Shown piece after piece: positions 24,089 to 31,697 of a DNA stretch of 51,801 bases. The notes beneath the pieces were generated by a model. That model did no database searches, was not told where the DNA came from, and saw only the letters and a list, made by a program, of their open reading frames with translations. Within the stretch, counting starts at the first letter, position 1. Each line of letters starts with the position of its first letter. Source of the DNA: Patescibacteria group bacterium UBA1370 (GTDB lineage Bacteria; Patescibacteriota; Microgenomatia; UBA1400; PJMF01); contig DBRK01000006.1 in the NCBI GenBank assembly GCA_002306315.1, positions 1-51,801 of the forward strand, given 5' to 3'. The translations under genes and the position numbers were made by a program.

Positions 24089-26461
24089 TTACTCGTCCCG
24101 ATCGTTGTTATCGCCTCGGGAACGGAAACCACCCCGCTGGCCTCTGCCATCGCGGTCACCGAAGTTGCCTCGGCCGCGGAATCCTCCGCCGCGCCGCTCG
24201 CGGTCACCCCGGTCTCGGCCGCTACGAAAACCTCCACCGCGATTGCTTCTAGCGCCATGACCGCCTCGGTCACCGCCACCCTGGCCGCCACGGTTGCGGC
24301 CATTTTCCCGCTGTTGCTGCTCTTCCTCGGCAGTTAGCATGGAAAGACCGATCTTGCCGTCTTCTTTAATCTCGGCGATGCGGACATGAACGGTGTCGCC
24401 TACTTTGACTTTCTCATTGGCATCGGCAACATAGTCGGTAGACATTCTCGAGACGTGAACCAAGCCTTCACGGCCGGGCAAGTACTCGACAAAAGCACCA
24501 TAGCTTTCTACTCGCATCACGTCACCGTCAAATTCCTCACCAACCTCAACTACCCGCATCATGTTGTTGATAATTCGGGAAGCATGTTCGATTGCCTCTG
24601 GGTCGGTAGAAGAAATATTGACCAAGCCGATGCCGGCTTCCTTGTCTTCCTCAACATTTATCTCAGCACCAGAGCGGTCGATGATATCCTTAATGGTTTT
24701 GCCGCCGGGGCCAATCAGCTCGCCAATCCGGTCAGCCGGAATCTCGATTTGCGCTATCTTAGGTGCATATGGCGAAATCTGGGCACGCGGTTCACTGATA
24801 GCCTTGAGCATTTCACCCAATATATGCATCCGACCAGCCTTGGCCTGCTCTAACGCCTGCTCAAGCACTGGGCGAGGAATACCTTTGAGTTTGATATCCA
24901 TCTGAATAGCGGTGATGCCTTCGGCAGAACCGGCAACCTTGAAATCCATGTCGCCGACATGATCTTCTAGACCCTGAATATCAGAGAGGATTACGTACTT
25001 TTTGCCATCGCTCATCAGACCCATGGCAATACCAGCGACAGGGCGTTTAATCGGTACACCGGCTGCCATCAATGACAGGGTCGAGCCGCAGACGGAGGCT
25101 TGGGAAGTTGAACCATTGGAACTCATAATTTCAGAAACCACATGAATGGTGTAGGGAAAATCTTTTTGCGAAGGCAGCATCGGCAACAAAGCCCTCTCTG
25201 CCAAAGCACCGTGTCCGATTTCTCGGCGTTTGGGATAACCAATGCGGCCAGCCTCACCTGACGCAAAAGGCGGCATGTTGTAGTGATGAATATAATGCCT
25301 AACTTCTTCACCCTCAATGCCTTCCAGCCACTGGCCCAGAGAAGGATTGCCCAAGGTGGTAATGGTTATTGCCTGAGTGGCGCCGCGTTTAAACATGGCA
25401 GAACCATGGGTGCGGGGGAAAACATCAATTTCAGTCCAGATCGGCCTGATTTCCTCGGGCTTGCGGCCATCAGGACGCACGCCTTCGTTGATAATCATTT
25501 CTCTGGCATGCTGTTTCTCCAGGCGGTGCAGGGCTTCTGCTATTTCGCGCTCATCAACTAGCTCGTCTTCTGGCTTGCCTTCGTTGATAAATGCCAGCGC
25601 TGCTTCTTTGAGCGAGTCGCTGTCGGCTGCTTCCAAGCGGCCTTTTTTCTCAACTAACGCTTTTATTTCTTGGCTAAACTTTTCGTTCAATTGAGCTGAC
25701 AGCTTGTCAATATCCTGGTTTTTGGCTGCCTCTTCAGCCGTCACCAGTTCAGCTTTCTCTTTGCCAATCTCGGCGGCAATGGCATCAATCTCGGCACAAA
25801 CGCTGCCAAAAATTTCCTGGGCTTTTACCAGTGCCTCTACCACCACGTTTTCACTGACCTCATCGGCGCCGGCCTCGACCATGACTACACTATCACGGGT
25901 ACCGGCCACGATCAGATCCAGGCTGCTGGTGGCGCGCTCAGTTTCGGTCGGGTTTATCAGGTAAGCACCGGTTTCTTTGTTAAAACCAATGCGCAGCCCT
26001 GCCACCGGACCATCAAAAGGAATTTCTGAAATCGCTAAGCCAATTGCACTGGCCATTAAACCAATCACATCCGGATCGTTTTCACCGTCATAAGAGAAAA
26101 CGGTGTTAATGATCTGAACCTCATTAGTAATTCCTTCCGGAAACAACGGCCGCAGGGAGCGGTCGATAACTCGAGCCTTGAGGATGGTGTCGTCACTCGG
26201 CCGGCCGTCGCGCTTTACCCAGCGTGAGCCTTTGATAATACCGCTGGCATAAAGTTTTTCAGCAAACTCAACCGAAAGAGGGAAATACCCCAAGTTGACT
26301 TTATTGCCGAGTGCCACGGTGGTGTGGACCACGGTTTCACCTATGCTGGCCAAAACCGCGGCGTTGGCCTGCTCCGAAAAGCGGCCAACTTCGATGTGGA
26401 GAGTTTTATCCCCAATCGCTATGTCTTTTTTATACACATCTGTATATGTCGGATATGACAT
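24089..26461 (-). CDS. pnp: Polynucleotide phosphorylase with RG-rich tail
   Basis: A 790-residue PNPase, the phosphorolytic 3'-5' exoribonuclease. It has two RNase PH domains, then KH (ADRIGELIGPGGKTIKDII) and S1 (GDVMRVESYGAFVEYLPGREGLVHVS) domains. The last 73 residues are an Arg/Gly-rich tail with repeats such as RGG and FRGRG, longer than most PNPase tails and likely RNA-binding. I chose ATG at 26461; AAGGA lies 5 nt upstream, too close to the adjacent GTG. A 200-nt leader precedes it. It follows rpsO as in many bacteria, with other genes between. Confidence 0.97.
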   Translation of the reverse strand: MSYPTYTDVYKKDIAIGDKTLHIEVGRFSEQANAAVLASIGETVVHTTVALGNKVNLGYFPLSVEFAEKLYASGIIKGSRWVKRDGRPSDDTILKARVIDRSLRPLFPEGITNEVQIINTVFSYDGENDPDVIGLMASAIGLAISEIPFDGPVAGLRIGFNKETGAYLINPTETERATSSLDLIVAGTRDSVVMVEAGADEVSENVVVEALVKAQEIFGSVCAEIDAIAAEIGKEKAELVTAEEAAKNQDIDKLSAQLNEKFSQEIKALVEKKGRLEAADSDSLKEAALAFINEGKPEDELVDEREIAEALHRLEKQHAREMIINEGVRPDGRKPEEIRPIWTEIDVFPRTHGSAMFKRGATQAITITTLGNPSLGQWLEGIEGEEVRHYIHHYNMPPFASGEAGRIGYPKRREIGHGALAERALLPMLPSQKDFPYTIHVVSEIMSSNGSTSQASVCGSTLSLMAAGVPIKRPVAGIAMGLMSDGKKYVILSDIQGLEDHVGDMDFKVAGSAEGITAIQMDIKLKGIPRPVLEQALEQAKAGRMHILGEMLKAISEPRAQISPYAPKIAQIEIPADRIGELIGPGGKTIKDIIDRSGAEINVEEDKEAGIGLVNISSTDPEAIEHASRIINNMMRVVEVGEEFDGDVMRVESYGAFVEYLPGREGLVHVSRMSTDYVADANEKVKVGDTVHVRIAEIKEDGKIGLSMLTAEEEQQQRENGRNRGGQGGGDRGGHGARSNRGGGFRSGRDRGDRERRGGGFRGRGNFGDRDGRGQRGGFRSRGDNNDRDE

Positions 26462-26669
26462 CACAGTCCTTTCTTTACCGTACTCATTGTACGGGATAGC
26501 AGGATGAGGAATGAAGAGTATTCTGGAGAAGAAATAAAGTTCTCAGCTCTAAGTTATCCACTTTGGCAGGAATTCCTGCCTAGGCGCACAGCTTGCAACC
26601 GAGAACCTGAGTTATTTCCTCTCTTGAATGCTCTTGAAAAACTCATCCGCAATCTTGTTAATGCTTAAA
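26462..26669 (-). promoter_or_regulatory. Long structured pnp leader
   Basis: About 200 nt lie between the predicted pnp transcript start and its ATG. The leader contains a perfect 16-nt palindrome at 26565-26580 (GGCAGGAA and its complement). Around it, GTTCTC (about 26540) can pair with GAGAAC (about 26602), enclosing AGCT repeats. In other bacteria, the pnp leader hairpin is cut by RNase III and degraded by PNPase. A similar feedback here is an inference. Confidence 0.5.
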
Positions 26670-26678
26670 ATTATACCA
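26670..26678 (-). promoter_or_regulatory. Extended -10 promoter of pnp (TGGTATAAT)
   Basis: TGGTATAAT on the minus strand is a perfect -10 with the TGn extension. No good -35 is visible, as expected for extended -10 promoters. Confidence 0.6.
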
Positions 26679-26706
26679 TAAAATTTTGATTTTTGACGCC
26701 GGCTAA

Positions 26707-26735
26707 TTGTTAATATTGTTATATTATGTTATAAT
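26707..26735 (+). promoter_or_regulatory. Promoter TTGTTA-N17-TATAAT
   Basis: -35 TTGTTA at 26707-26712 and -10 TATAAT at 26730-26735, 17-nt spacing, about 42 nt before the ATG of the 115-residue protein. The surrounding sequence is very AT-rich. Confidence 0.75.
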
Positions 26736-26776
26736 AAATACTATATAACAGTTAGAATCCTGGTAATTGGAAACTT

Positions 26777-27124
26777 ATGAGTAATGAATTGCCCCAACTT
26801 CCCCTATCCGAGAAAGAGTATGCAGATCTGACGCCCGAACAAATCGAAGCGATAATTGCAAGAGAACTGCAGAAACCTGCAGATATGAGAGCGGAGCGTG
26901 GTATTCCAGATATCAATCATGAAAATATCAGTGATTATCTTATAAGATCTTTTCCAGAGCTAACACCTGCGCAGAGACGCGCAATTAATGCCGATATAGG
27001 CCAGCTTCAAGAGAGGGTTGAGGATTTCCTAAAAGCAAACAGGAAAGCAAGTGAGGGAGAGCTGACTGAGGAATCTTCCATCACTGATCCTTACGAGGGT
27101 TTTGAGCGGGATAATTATGAGTAA
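26777..27124 (+). CDS. Small acidic helical protein, unknown
   Basis: A 115-residue hydrophilic protein. YADLTPEQIEAIIARELQKPADMR, DINHENISDYLIRSFPELTPAQRRAINADIGQL and an acidic C-terminus. No family recognised and no membrane segment. It has its own strong promoter but a weak ribosome-binding site (GGAAA). It is one of few plus-strand genes here and converges on the mini-ORF at 27115, overlapping it by 10 nt. The DNA is AT-rich. Confidence 0.72.
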   Translation: MSNELPQLPLSEKEYADLTPEQIEAIIARELQKPADMRAERGIPDINHENISDYLIRSFPELTPAQRRAINADIGQLQERVEDFLKANRKASEGELTEESSITDPYEGFERDNYE

Positions 27125-27231
27125 ATTCCCTCAATCTTTACAATAAAATTCTTCCTGGTTTGTTTCCAGTCGCAAGTATCGCAGTTTTTTATCATTAATG
27201 TTTTATGGCCACAGCAGGTGCACTGTTGCAC
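27115..27231 (-). CDS. Zinc-ribbon mini-protein (38 residues)
   Basis: A short frame starting at GTG 27231 immediately after an in-frame stop. It encodes 38 residues with CTCCGHKTL and, seven residues later, CDTCDW, giving two CxxC-type knuckles, the pattern of a zinc ribbon (compare CPCC-type proteins with CPCCGYKTL). The basic C-terminus is KQTRKNFIVKIEG. No Shine-Dalgarno is visible. It ends inside the 3' end of the convergent plus-strand gene. It is too short for usual gene calling, but the cysteine spacing is unlikely by chance. Confidence 0.5.
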   Translation of the reverse strand: MQQCTCCGHKTLMIKNCDTCDWKQTRKNFIVKIEGIYS

Positions 27232-27271
27232 TTAAGTAGCATTAATCAGGATAAATGAAACTGCTTAAATG

Positions 27272-27334
27272 TTACGACGTCTGATCGATGATGAAAAATG
27301 TGCCAAGACATAGCGCGATGAAATATTCGAGCAT
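27272..27334 (-). CDS. Hydrophobic 20-residue ORF with strong RBS
   Basis: A 20-codon frame (MLEYFIALCL, then a hydrophobic stretch ending DQTS) preceded by AAAGGAGG only 4 nt from the ATG, among the best Shine-Dalgarno sequences in the window. It lies 94 nt downstream of rpsO and 41 nt upstream of the zinc-ribbon ORF. It could be a membrane microprotein or a leader peptide. The remaining bases of the 27125-27428 gap hold no other gene I can support. Confidence 0.4.
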   Translation of the reverse strand: MLEYFIALCLGTFFIIDQTS

Positions 27335-27428
27335 ATTGCCTCCTTTCCATATTCCGCACATTCTCAAACAGGGAAATATGCCTGAAGTATCAGCCTAGTA
27401 AGAGTTGAGTAATGGGAAATTTGAGGCT

Positions 27429-27698
27429 TTACTTGCTCAAATCCAACCGGTCAATCAGCTTCCGGTACCGCTCTTCACTGCGCTCGCGCAAGAAGTTAAG
27501 CAGCCGGCGGCGTTTAGCTACCTGCTTGAGCAAGCCGCGGCGGGAGTGATCATCCTTCTTGTGGACGTTCAAGTGACCGGTCAGCTCTTGAATGGAAGCC
27601 GTCAACAGGGCAATCTGCACCTCTGGAGAGCCGGTATCGCCCTCATAGAGCTGAAAATCCTTGATAATTTGGGTTTTTTGGGCTTTTGTCAGCGCCAT
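27429..27698 (-). CDS. rpsO: Ribosomal protein S15
   Basis: The 89-residue 30S protein that binds 16S rRNA early in assembly. KDFQLYEGDTGSPEVQIALLT, then LNVHKKDDHSRRGLLKQVAKRRRLLNFL and RYRKLIDRLDL match the family over the whole length. AAAGGA lies 5 nt before the ATG. The leader after infB is about 106 nt with a TATAAT hexamer on the minus strand, so rpsO likely has its own promoter. The order nusA, infB, rpsO is conserved. Confidence 0.97.
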   Translation of the reverse strand: MALTKAQKTQIIKDFQLYEGDTGSPEVQIALLTASIQELTGHLNVHKKDDHSRRGLLKQVAKRRRLLNFLRERSEERYRKLIDRLDLSK

Positions 27699-27804
27699 GG
27701 TATCCTTTCCCTTGTCCCTCCAGAAACTGCCGAAATGCAGGATCCAGCGGGCAAAGTAACCATATATTAATACTATTTATTATATCAAATTTTAGCCTAA
27801 AAAG

Positions 27805-29283
27805 CTACATTTCCTCAACTGTGTCTTCCACAGTATAGGCAACTAGGACATCTCCTTTCTGGAAATCCAGTTTTTTGTTGCGGAAAGTCAAGCCGCCTTC
27901 ATTCTTGGCCTTGATCGAATCAGTCTCCTGCTTGCCATGCATCATAGTCTTGATTACCGGGTTGGCAACGATTTCATCACCACGCTTGAGATGGAGCTTG
28001 TCGCTTTTGCTGATCTCACCTGTTTTAACCCGGATACCGGCAATCCGCTCGCCCCGCATCTCGAATATCTCGAGAATTTCAGCCTCACCAGTGACGACTT
28101 CGTCAATGGTTGGCTCCAGGAGTTTGAGCATGCGTTTTTGCAAATCTTCAATCAATTTATAAATAATGTCGTATTTTTTGATTCTGACACCGCGCTCTTT
28201 GGCCAAGCGTTTGATGCGGCCGGGAACTTTAACCTGAAAAGCAATTAGCAATGCCCCGGCAGATTCAGCTAGTTCCAGATCGCGCTCAGTTACTTCGCCG
28301 ACACCGGAAGCCAGGAGTTCGGTGCTTTCGTCATCGAGATTTTGCAGGATAGCTTCCAAGGTGCCCTCTACATCAGCCTTGATAATCAGATTGAGCTTGG
28401 GTTTGCCCTCTTCTTCTATCAGTTGGTTAAAGTTGAGATCTGCCCAGGGGTTTGTCTCTTCCTGAGTTTCCTCGGCAACTTCCAGTTCTGGATAATCGGC
28501 ATTCCGATCATGCACCAGCGAGCCTACTGAAGGTACTTTTTCAAAACTGACAATTTCTGCGGGAAAACCAGGTTTAACTTCCTCAAGCTGGTTGCCTTGC
28601 TCGTCAGTGAGCAGCCTGACTCTGCCCGGCACACCTCCGGCTTCAATGTCCATGCGTGGCTTTAAAGTGCCGTTTTTGACAATTACTGTAGCCACCGAGC
28701 CGCGGTCGGCTGTTTTGGATGACTCGATCACCACGGCTTCAACCGGAGCCTCCGGGTCGGCTTTGAGCTCAAGCAATTCGGCAATAACAACCAGAGTTTC
28801 CAGCAGTTTATCAACATTTTGGCCTTTTACCGCAGAAATTTCGATAGCATCAATGTCACCGCCGTAGTCAGTGACGATAACCTCGTGTTCGGCCAGGCCT
28901 GATTTTGCCAGGTTTGGATCCACATCTGGCAGATCAATTTTGTTAATGGCTACCACATAAGGGACGCCGCTGTTTTTGATGTGACGGATAGATTCGACAG
29001 TCTGAGGCTTGACGCCGTCGTTGGCTGCCACCACTAAGACAATCAAGTCAGTGACCTGGGCGCCGCGCTCGCGCATCTTGTTGAAAGCAGCGTGGCCGGG
29101 AGTGTCGATAAAAGTCAATGGCTTTCCTTGGAAATCGATGCTGTAAGCGCCGATGTGTTGAGTTATACCGCCCGCCTCAGCAGCTGCCACCTTGGACTTG
29201 CGGATGTAATCCAAAAGCGTAGTCTTGCCATGATCTACATGGCCCATGATGGTGATTACTGGTGGTCTCGGTTCTAAAGCCAT
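27805..29283 (-). CDS. infB: Translation initiation factor IF-2, short form
   Basis: A 492-residue IF-2, the GTPase that places initiator tRNA on the 30S subunit. It starts directly at the G domain: PPVITIMGHVDHGKTTLLDYIRKS, then GGITQHIGAY, DTPGHAAF and NKIDLPD. Domains II, III and C2 (initiator-tRNA binding) follow. The whole N-terminal region found in other bacteria is missing. AAGGA precedes the ATG. It lies 63 nt after nusA. Confidence 0.97.
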   Translation of the reverse strand: MALEPRPPVITIMGHVDHGKTTLLDYIRKSKVAAAEAGGITQHIGAYSIDFQGKPLTFIDTPGHAAFNKMRERGAQVTDLIVLVVAANDGVKPQTVESIRHIKNSGVPYVVAINKIDLPDVDPNLAKSGLAEHEVIVTDYGGDIDAIEISAVKGQNVDKLLETLVVIAELLELKADPEAPVEAVVIESSKTADRGSVATVIVKNGTLKPRMDIEAGGVPGRVRLLTDEQGNQLEEVKPGFPAEIVSFEKVPSVGSLVHDRNADYPELEVAEETQEETNPWADLNFNQLIEEEGKPKLNLIIKADVEGTLEAILQNLDDESTELLASGVGEVTERDLELAESAGALLIAFQVKVPGRIKRLAKERGVRIKKYDIIYKLIEDLQKRMLKLLEPTIDEVVTGEAEILEIFEMRGERIAGIRVKTGEISKSDKLHLKRGDEIVANPVIKTMMHGKQETDSIKAKNEGGLTFRNKKLDFQKGDVLVAYTVEDTVEEM

Positions 29284-29346
29284 CTGTATTTCCTTTTCTT
29301 TCTGGATTAAAACAATTCTTGTCCGACATATCCGGCGCGACTAAAA

Positions 29347-30630
29347 TTATTTGGAGCTACCGTTCATGTCGACTTCTTCGCCCTGCTGTTCGCGCTGAGC
29401 CATCTCTTCATTAAAGACAGCCACCTTGGCGCCGAGCAATTCTTTTTGGGCATCGCTAATTTCTTCAGCCTCGCGCCACTTCTGTTCGAAACGCGCCAGG
29501 TCAGACAAGGTTGTCAGTTTGTACTCGACCAAAAAGTCGCGGGTTTCTTCTTCCAGACCCTCGAAAGTATCAATTTCGTATTCTTCCTCACCTGTGGCCT
29601 CAGATTCAATCTGGCCAGCGGCTGATTTGATAGTAATCTTGTAACCGGTCAATTTGGCTGCCAGGCGAACATTCTGGCCTCCCCGGCCGATTGCCAAAGA
29701 CAGTTGGTCATCAGGTACAATCACCGTGGCAACTTGCTCCTTCTGGTCAATCTTGATTGCCAACCCCTCAGCCGGCGCCAAAGCACCCTGCATTAACAAC
29801 ATCGGGTTGTCGGACCAGGGGATAATGTCAAGTTTCTCGTTGTTCAGCTCGCGGATAACTTCCTGAACCCGGACACCCCGCTGGCCGACACATGAGCCGA
29901 CGGGATCCACGCCTTCTTGGGTGGAGCGGACGGCCATTTTGGTGCGGACACCAGCCTCGCGGGCAATGGCCACGATTTCCACTGCGCCCGATGCCAATTC
30001 TGGAACTTCGCGTTCAAAAAGTTTAGCCACCAGGTCTTTATCCGAGCGGGAAACTATGATCTGCTTGCCGCGATGGGTTTCGCGGATTTCCTTGATCAAA
30101 ACCGTAATTCGGCTGTTTACCCGGTAAAACTCGCCGCGCATTTGTTCCTCAGGCGGCATCAAGCCCTGGCCTCGGCCAATGTCCAGGATGACACTCCGGC
30201 CTTGCATCCGCAATATCTGAGCGGTGACAATCTCACCAATGCGCTGTTCGTAATCGGCGATAACCTGATCTTTTTCTGACTCGCGGATTTTTTGCAGAAT
30301 CACCTGTTTTGCGGTCTGAGCAGCAATCCGGCCAAATCCAGCTGGAGTGACGTCGACTGCCTTGCTCTCATCCCAGGCTAGAATTTCTTCTGTCTCTTCA
30401 TCGCGCTCAGTCACCGGAGCACGGAAAATCCGCGATTCACCATTGGATTTATCGAGTTCCACAAAATAATAGCTTTCGTTGTCAAGTTCGCCCATTTGTT
30501 TGCGAAACGCCGAAACCAACGCCTGTTTAATGGCATTATAGATTGATTCTTCGCTGATTTTGCGCTCGGCGGCTATCTGAGAGATAGCAGCGGCAAACTC
30601 AGTTCTGACGATGTTGCTTTTCGTTTGCAT
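29347..30630 (-). CDS. nusA: Transcription factor NusA
   Basis: A 427-residue NusA that controls pausing and termination. The N-terminal RNA-polymerase-binding domain is followed by S1 (RIGEIVTAQILRMQGRSVILDIG), then two KH domains including DPVGSCVGQRGVRVQEVIREL and AIGRGGQNVRLAAKLTGYKI. A short acidic C-terminal helical region follows (TFEGLEEETRDFLVEYKLTTLSDLARF). The gene is close downstream of the dnaK-operon terminator and is the first of nusA-infB-rpsO. rimP is not next to it. Confidence 0.96.
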   Translation of the reverse strand: MQTKSNIVRTEFAAAISQIAAERKISEESIYNAIKQALVSAFRKQMGELDNESYYFVELDKSNGESRIFRAPVTERDEETEEILAWDESKAVDVTPAGFGRIAAQTAKQVILQKIRESEKDQVIADYEQRIGEIVTAQILRMQGRSVILDIGRGQGLMPPEEQMRGEFYRVNSRITVLIKEIRETHRGKQIIVSRSDKDLVAKLFEREVPELASGAVEIVAIAREAGVRTKMAVRSTQEGVDPVGSCVGQRGVRVQEVIRELNNEKLDIIPWSDNPMLLMQGALAPAEGLAIKIDQKEQVATVIVPDDQLSLAIGRGGQNVRLAAKLTGYKITIKSAAGQIESEATGEEEYEIDTFEGLEEETRDFLVEYKLTTLSDLARFEQKWREAEEISDAQKELLGAKVAVFNEEMAQREQQGEEVDMNGSSK

Positions 30631-30677
30631 AGCACCTTTTGTCTTAGTTTTATTAGGTTTCTTTTTTGGTTTTGATT

Positions 30678-30702
30678 AAAAAAGGACTCGAATTCCGAGC
30701 CC
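30678..30702 (-). terminator. Intrinsic terminator of the dnaK operon
   Basis: On the minus strand GGGCTCG-GAATT-CGAGTCC is followed by six T. It forms a 7-bp stem with one G-T pair. It ends the hrcA-grpE-dnaK-dnaJ transcript and separates it from nusA. Confidence 0.88.
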
Positions 30703-30755
30703 TCCATCACCAAACAAGAGTATTGTACTGCAAAATCTTGACAGACGCAAGGAAA

Positions 30756-31613
30756 CTAAAGCTCCACCGCCTGCAGCCGTTCCACAGCCAGCCGCTGTTC
30801 CCGCGTCAGTTTTTCCGGCACCTCAACTATCAAGCGCACATATAAATCGCCCTTGCCGCCGCCGCGTACATGCGGCACACCCTCACCCCGGAGCCGTACC
30901 AAAGTATGCGTCTGCGTCCCCGGCCTGATTTTTAGCTTTAGCTCGGCATCGACAGTTTCCACCTCTGCTGTGCCACCAAGAACCGCCAATGAGAAAGGAA
31001 TTTTCTTGTCTACGTATAAATCATAGCCATCGCGCCGGAACCGTTCATGCGGCCGGACATTGATGGTCACATCAAAGTCATCAAAACGAATGCGGGTGCC
31101 GTCGCTGGCACCGGCGGGAATTTTAATCTTGTGTTTCTTGCCGTTGACCTCGATTTCCTTGCTGGCGCCTTTGATAGCCTCCAAGAAATCAATACTTACC
31201 GAATATCGAGGACGCGACCTGGCTCGGGCAAAGCCGCCACCGAAAAATGACTCAAAAATATCAAAGGGATCACCAAAATCAATATCTTCAAAAGGTATGC
31301 CGCCGGTGCTGGTTGTATATGTCCAGGTAAACGGACCCGCCTGTGAGCCACGGAAAGGTCCGCCTCCCATACCACTGGCCGGATCAAAGGCAGCATGGCC
31401 AAACTGGTCATACATCTGCCGCTTTTTGTTGTCAGACAACACCTGGTAAGCTTCGTTGATTTCCTTAAACTTTTCCTCGGCCTCTCTTTTGTTGTCGGGA
31501 TTTTTGTCCGGATGCCACTTAAGAGCCTGCTTGCGGTAAGCCGACTTAATTTCCTTGTCGGAGGCTGTCTTGGAGATGCCAAGAATATCGTAGTAATCGC
31601 GTTTAGTCGCCAT
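30756..31613 (-). CDS. DnaJ-family co-chaperone without zinc finger
   Basis: A 285-residue J-protein that stimulates DnaK ATPase. The J domain (1-70) carries HPD in WHPDKNPDN, followed by a Gly/Phe-rich region (GMGGGPFRGSQAGPF) and the two C-terminal substrate-binding domains. The four-cysteine zinc-finger domain of classic DnaJ is absent, so the protein is CbpA/DnaJ type II. TACAAT lies 8 nt before the ATG and no Shine-Dalgarno is visible. It is the last gene of the dnaK unit, 84 nt after dnaK. Confidence 0.93.
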   Translation of the reverse strand: MATKRDYYDILGISKTASDKEIKSAYRKQALKWHPDKNPDNKREAEEKFKEINEAYQVLSDNKKRQMYDQFGHAAFDPASGMGGGPFRGSQAGPFTWTYTTSTGGIPFEDIDFGDPFDIFESFFGGGFARARSRPRYSVSIDFLEAIKGASKEIEVNGKKHKIKIPAGASDGTRIRFDDFDVTINVRPHERFRRDGYDLYVDKKIPFSLAVLGGTAEVETVDAELKLKIRPGTQTHTLVRLRGEGVPHVRGGGKGDLYVRLIVEVPEKLTREQRLAVERLQAVEL

Positions 31614-31621
31614 AGCTAGTA

Positions 31622-31627
31622 ATTGTA
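31622..31627 (-). promoter_or_regulatory. -10 TACAAT, 8 nt before dnaJ ATG
   Basis: TACAAT-N8-ATG upstream of dnaJ, suggesting a possible internal leaderless promoter. There is no clear -35. Confidence 0.3.
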
Positions 31628-31697
31628 GCAGGTTAAAGCCGCAACTTGCTCATACTGGAGTTTAGGGAAAATCCACTGACTGCAGCCAAAAACAAGC

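Noticed and set aside
26554..26562. Single DnaA-box-like TTATCCACT
   Set aside because: One imperfect copy inside the pnp leader is expected by chance; no cluster or origin context.
26709..26736. dif-like sequence (TATATTATGTTA core)
   Set aside because: Only the right arm resembles dif; the left arm does not, and the region is better explained as a TTGTTA-N17-TATAAT promoter.
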